Origin: an uncultured Megasphaera sp. | GTDB lineage: Bacteria; Bacillota; Negativicutes; Veillonellales; Megasphaeraceae | Assembly: GCA_937895695.1 (NCBI GenBank) | Contig: CALBLM010000241.1 | Span: forward strand, 1 to 7,990 | DNA length: 7,990 bases | Direction of reading: 5' to 3' | Part shown: positions 4,868 to 7,990 of the stretch, piece after piece | How the letters are laid out: every line of letters begins with the position of its first letter | Numbering within the stretch: position 1 is the stretch's first letter | Made by a program: the position numbers and the translations under genes | The notes under the pieces: generated by a model | Databases searched by the model: none | Seen by the model: the letters and a program-made list of their open reading frames with translations, nothing else | Told to the model about the DNA's origin: nothing

Positions 4868-6907
4868 CTATAATTTCCATTCTGCACCTATCCGCCACAT
4901 ACGACCGTCAATATACAAGTCATCGACTTTCTTATTGAAAATATTGTCTATGCCTGCATACGTAGAAAAGTCTTTCGTCCATTTTTTGTTGATGGAAAAA
5001 TTCAGTGTGTTATAGGTATAATTTTCATCATTATACCGATAGTCACTAGCAAATTGATCCCATAATACAGCGCTGATACCAGTATCTTTATGGTCATCAT
5101 AAATCAGTTGAATCGTAGATGTATTTTTAGCACGGTTGTTCAGTCGTTCACCTGTAATTTCATTAGTAGCATCTAAATAGTTATGCGTGATCTTAGCAGT
5201 CCAACGATCATTCAGATGGCGTCCCAATTCCAATTCCACGCCGTTAATCTGCGCTTTGCCGACGTTAATGTATTTACTCCAATATTCATTCCCAGATTGC
5301 GTTGATTCTGTATCAATTAAATTGCTAACTTTATTGTTGAAATATGTCAATTTTCCAAAGTTCGCACCTTTATCGGCTTCAATACTAAAATCATAGCTGT
5401 ATGACGTTTCGGGCTGCAAATTAGGATTGCCTTCTACATGTACTGTCGCAACTCCCATGGCCCGATTCATTACCATGTATAATTCACTGAGTGTCGGCGC
5501 TTTGTAGCCTTTACCGTAATTGGCTTTAAAACGCCAGTGATTGTTAATACTGTATGTGGCACCAATTTTAGGCGTTGCTTCAGAGCCAAACTGGCTGTTG
5601 TGTTCCAACCGTACTGAAGGAATCAACAGCAGTTTGTCATTAACCTGCCATAAATCTTCGATATAACCTGCGTAGGAATCGACATCTTTAGAGGCAACTT
5701 TTTTATCCAAACCAGCTGTAGAACCGCCCAGACGCGTGCCTTCATATTCGAGTCGACGGTATTCGCCGCCAAATGTCAGATTGTGACGGTCGCCGATATA
5801 CATCGTATCTTTGGCTTCTGTTACCCACGTATTGTATTTGGCATAGTCCATGTCGGCTTTCGGATACATAGCACCTAATATATTTTCCATGACAGGATTT
5901 GGGAATTTACGTTCATTAATCAAATTAGAGTGCTTTTCCAACTGGTTGTAGTATGTCCTGAATTGGTATTCATTGCGATTCGTTTTTCCTGTATATTCTA
6001 CGCTGAATCCTTTTTGCTCATTATGATACCATTCATGTTTGTTTTTATTATAATACAATGCGCCGCTGGAACTTTTTGTATCTGCATAATCAGATCGTAA
6101 ATCTTCATTCATATAGTCAACATCAAACCGCAGTTTATTTTTATTGGCATTTTCAAAATCATAGACGGTACCACCGTGGAAGGTGCGCCGCATACCATAC
6201 ATGGAACGGTCATACCCATCTGTGGTTGCTCCAGTCGAAGAAACACTATAGGCACGCCGATTAATAGCCCGCTGCTTATCAAAGCGGCCGTCTACAAAAG
6301 CACTCCATCGCCCATGTTTACCGGTGGAAACATTAAAATACTCCGCCGTATTTCTCGTACCGGTCACAACGCCTACAGTACCGCCGGCTTGTTCCGGTGT
6401 TTTGGTAATCACATTGATAACACCGCCCATCGCTTCTGAACCGTACAGCGAGCTAGATGGGCCGCGCACAATTTCAATGCGTTCAATATCGCTAACATTC
6501 AATCGCTGCAATGCATAGACATTCGTCGTTACATCTGTATCTTCCCCGGCATAGCGTTTGCCATCGACAAGAATCAGTGTATGGTTCGTACTCATGCCGC
6601 GCAAAGATACGGCATTGCCGGTCATGCCGGCACGCGAAAGGTTTACGTTGTTGGCTAGTGACAAAGCCGTCAAGACATCATTAGCCCCCATACGCTGTAT
6701 GTCTTTCTGCGTGATAACTTCAACAGCCTGCGGCACCGCTTGAACTTCTGCTTCCGTTTTCGTAGCCGTCACGATAACGTCTTTTGTCTGTACCGTTGCG
6801 GTATCTGCAGCAGCTACCCATACCGGCATAGCCAAAGCAGTTAAAACAGCTGCAGATACAGTAGAAATTTTGATTGTGTAACCTTTCTTTTTCTTATGAA
6901 TGTTCAT
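4868..6907 (-). CDS. TonB-dependent outer-membrane receptor (haem or siderophore)
   Basis: A 679-residue TonB-dependent receptor. Residues 1-34 are a signal peptide with a lysine-rich start (MNIHKKKK), a hydrophobic core and a VAA-A type cleavage site. DVIVTA (43-48) fits the TonB box. The plug domain runs to about residue 170 with VSLRGMSTNHTLILVDGKR, IERIEIVRGPSSSLYGSEAMGGVINVITK and the usual RGP, YGS and GG landmarks. The rest is a 22-strand-type barrel rich in aromatic residues. YKAPTLSELY (468-477) and NPNL (494-497) resemble the FRAP and NPNL boxes of haem receptors, with H490 between them, but related boxes occur in catecholate and cobalamin receptors too. The chain ends EWKL, not in the usual phenylalanine. 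AAAGGGAG lies 11 nt before the ATG. It is intact and followed closely by the ChaN gene. The class is certain; the ligand is not. Confidence 0.95.
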   Translation of the reverse strand: MNIHKKKKGYTIKISTVSAAVLTALAMPVWVAAADTATVQTKDVIVTATKTEAEVQAVPQAVEVITQKDIQRMGANDVLTALSLANNVNLSRAGMTGNAVSLRGMSTNHTLILVDGKRYAGEDTDVTTNVYALQRLNVSDIERIEIVRGPSSSLYGSEAMGGVINVITKTPEQAGGTVGVVTGTRNTAEYFNVSTGKHGRWSAFVDGRFDKQRAINRRAYSVSSTGATTDGYDRSMYGMRRTFHGGTVYDFENANKNKLRFDVDYMNEDLRSDYADTKSSSGALYYNKNKHEWYHNEQKGFSVEYTGKTNRNEYQFRTYYNQLEKHSNLINERKFPNPVMENILGAMYPKADMDYAKYNTWVTEAKDTMYIGDRHNLTFGGEYRRLEYEGTRLGGSTAGLDKKVASKDVDSYAGYIEDLWQVNDKLLLIPSVRLEHNSQFGSEATPKIGATYSINNHWRFKANYGKGYKAPTLSELYMVMNRAMGVATVHVEGNPNLQPETSYSYDFSIEADKGANFGKLTYFNNKVSNLIDTESTQSGNEYWSKYINVGKAQINGVELELGRHLNDRWTAKITHNYLDATNEITGERLNNRAKNTSTIQLIYDDHKDTGISAVLWDQFASDYRYNDENYTYNTLNFSINKKWTKDFSTYAGIDNIFNKKVDDLYIDGRMWRIGAEWKL

Positions 6908-6951
6908 ACTATAAAATACTCCCTTTCATCTTTGAACTATTTTTGCCGTCT

Positions 6952-6974
6952 GAGTCATTTGTCCTACATGACTC
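6952..6974. repeat. Inverted repeat upstream of the TonB-dependent receptor gene
   Basis: GAGTCAT (6952-6958) and ATGACTC (6968-6974) are perfect 7-nt inverted arms with a 9-nt spacer. They sit in the middle of the 116-nt gap between the ATPase and receptor genes, about 45 nt before the receptor start codon. No T-tract follows on the minus strand, so it is not an ordinary terminator. It could be an operator or an mRNA hairpin at a processing point. No Fur-like box and no convincing promoter were found in this gap. Confidence 0.5.
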
Positions 6975-7023
6975 TGGTGACAGGGTTTATATATTTACGC
7001 CACAATAGAGCGTATTTAGTAAG

Positions 7024-7812
7024 TTATACAGCAGCATACGGAAAGCATGCTAGGTAGCTTTCTTGATCATCATGTACTTCCGTGACCACAGCCCGTATCC
7101 CGTATAGCGGCTCTAAAACATCTTGTCGGAACACATCGCGCACCGAGCCATCGGCTACAATTTTTCCATTTTTTACAGCAATCAGTCTATGGCTGTAACG
7201 GGCTGCATGATTTAAATCATGCATAACCATAATGACAATGATATGCCGTGTCTGATATAAATGCACAACCAGTTCCATCAAATCTAGCTGATGATGAATG
7301 TCCAAATACGTCGTCGGTTCATCCAACAGCAAAATCTGCGGTTCTTTTGCAATCGCCATGGAAAGCCAAGCACGCTGCCGTTCACCACCGGACAAAGCAG
7401 ACAAGCGGTTGTACTGTAGTGTTGTCATTTCCGTAGCGTCCAATGCCGTATCAATAGCCTGTACGTCGTCTTCGCTTAGTTTTGAAAATACACCTTGATA
7501 CGGAAGTCGTCCGTAAGTAACCAAATCTCGGACTGTCATATCTCCTGGAGCGTGCACCGATTGGGGCATTACGGAAATAACGCGGGCTATGGTCTTACGA
7601 TCCATGCGCTGTAAATCATTTCCATCTAAGTAAACGGCTCCCTCTGTGGGCATTAGCAATCGCCCCAAAGATTTTAGCAATGTTGACTTCCCCGAACCAT
7701 TGGGACCAATAATCGAAACAATTTCCGGTTTGTCAAAAGAAATATTCAATTTATCTGCAATAATCTTCGTTCCATACTGCAAGCGTAAGTTTTCTGTGAT
7801 CAGTTTACTCAT
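7024..7812 (-). CDS. Iron-siderophore/haem ABC importer ATP-binding protein (FecE/FepC/HmuV type)
   Basis: A 262-residue cytoplasmic ATPase of the iron-chelate/cobalamin/haem importer family. Motifs in order: Walker A GPNGSGKST (36-44), Q-loop Q84 in ISVMPQS, signature LSGGERQRAWLSMA (140-153), Walker B ILLLDEPT (160-167) followed by the D-loop YLDIHHQLDL (169-178), and switch histidine H198 in MVMHDLNHA. Length and the LDIHHQ segment match the FepC/FhuC/HmuV group. The ATG overlaps the stop codon of the upstream permease gene (ATGA), and GGAGG lies 11 nt before it inside the permease gene, so the two are translationally coupled parts of one transporter. The substrate-binding protein is not in the window. 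With the receptor and ChaN gene downstream, haem or a siderophore is the likely cargo. The sequence alone does not distinguish these. Confidence 0.95.
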   Translation of the reverse strand: MSKLITENLRLQYGTKIIADKLNISFDKPEIVSIIGPNGSGKSTLLKSLGRLLMPTEGAVYLDGNDLQRMDRKTIARVISVMPQSVHAPGDMTVRDLVTYGRLPYQGVFSKLSEDDVQAIDTALDATEMTTLQYNRLSALSGGERQRAWLSMAIAKEPQILLLDEPTTYLDIHHQLDLMELVVHLYQTRHIIVIMVMHDLNHAARYSHRLIAVKNGKIVADGSVRDVFRQDVLEPLYGIRAVVTEVHDDQESYLACFPYAAV

Positions 7813-7990
7813 GCGTTTCGCATCCTCCGTTTTAATAAATATAAGAAGAATGGCGCGCCAATAAATGACATAAAAATGCCTACTGGCACTTCTACGGGAC
7901 TAAATACGGTCCGTGCTGCAACATCTGCAGCAACGACGAGAATAGCACCAAAAATAGCCGAACATGGCAATAGGGATTCAAAATCAGAAC
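7809..7990 (-). CDS. FecCD-family permease, C-terminal fragment (partial)
   Basis: The last 60 codons of a BtuC/FecCD-type inner-membrane permease; the start is outside the right edge. The visible chain reads SDFESLLPCSAIFGAILVVA, then ADVAARTVFSPVEVPVG and IFMSFIGAPFFLYLLKRR. The ADxxAR motif, the P-x-E-x-P-V-G motif and the GAPFFLYLL ending before a basic tail are characteristic of the C-terminal two helices of this family. It forms the membrane channel for the ATPase encoded immediately downstream, with which it shares the overlapping ATGA stop/start. Nothing in the visible part is abnormal. Confidence 0.93.
   Translation of the reverse strand, partial: SDFESLLPCSAIFGAILVVAADVAARTVFSPVEVPVGIFMSFIGAPFFLYLLKRRMRNA

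Noticed and set aside
4854..4898. Upstream in-frame start of the ChaN gene at 4898
   Set aside because: It would overlap the receptor gene and put 15 polar residues before a clear signal peptide; the ATG at 4853 has AGGAGA upstream.
5187..6743. Plus-strand open frames opposite the receptor gene
   Set aside because: They lie antisense to an intact receptor with all its motifs and show no independent coding signs.
6990..7023. TATAAA on the minus strand after TTGTGG as a receptor promoter
   Set aside because: The two hexamers are only 8 nt apart, and no -35 element is found at 16-18 nt.

Overview
The window looks like chromosomal DNA from a diderm Firmicute (class Negativicutes; a Veillonella/Megasphaera-type organism is my best guess, genus not settled). 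The reasoning is that a TonB-dependent outer-membrane receptor with a signal peptide occurs together with AT-rich intergenic DNA, strong Shine-Dalgarno sequences and a near-consensus TTGACA-N17-TATACT promoter. The theme is iron and probably haem acquisition. No RNA genes, CRISPR arrays, insertion sequences or phage genes were seen.

Left block (1-1227, minus strand): a small cysteine-rich DUF2325-type protein, feoA and the start of feoB form a ferrous-iron uptake operon that runs off the left edge. Its promoter lies at about 913-941, and a Fur-box-like sequence sits on the predicted transcription start (888-906). The 395-nt gap up to the next gene is very AT-rich and holds a second Fur-like palindrome.

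Centre (1228-2119): the only plus-strand gene encodes a protein-kinase-fold enzyme of the Kdo kinase/WaaP/Bud32-like type. It converges on the next block, and a bidirectional Rho-independent terminator separates the two.

Right block (2120-7990, minus strand; transcription runs from high to low coordinates): the C-terminus of a FecCD-type permease, a FecE/FepC-type ATPase (4-nt overlap), a TonB-dependent receptor, a ChaN-family haem-binding-type periplasmic protein, and an ABC exporter. The exporter reading frame is broken exactly between its membrane domain and its ATPase domain. Together these suggest outer-membrane uptake of haem or a siderophore, periplasmic handling by ChaN, inner-membrane import by the FecCD/FecE transporter, and a now-split exporter at the 3' end. 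Two inverted repeats lie in the intergenic gaps of this block (before the receptor and before the exporter) and may tune transcript levels.

Most of the content is recognisable. The points most worth a second look are the split exporter, the cysteine-rich partner of FeoA/FeoB, the kinase next to iron-regulated DNA, and the intercistronic hairpins.
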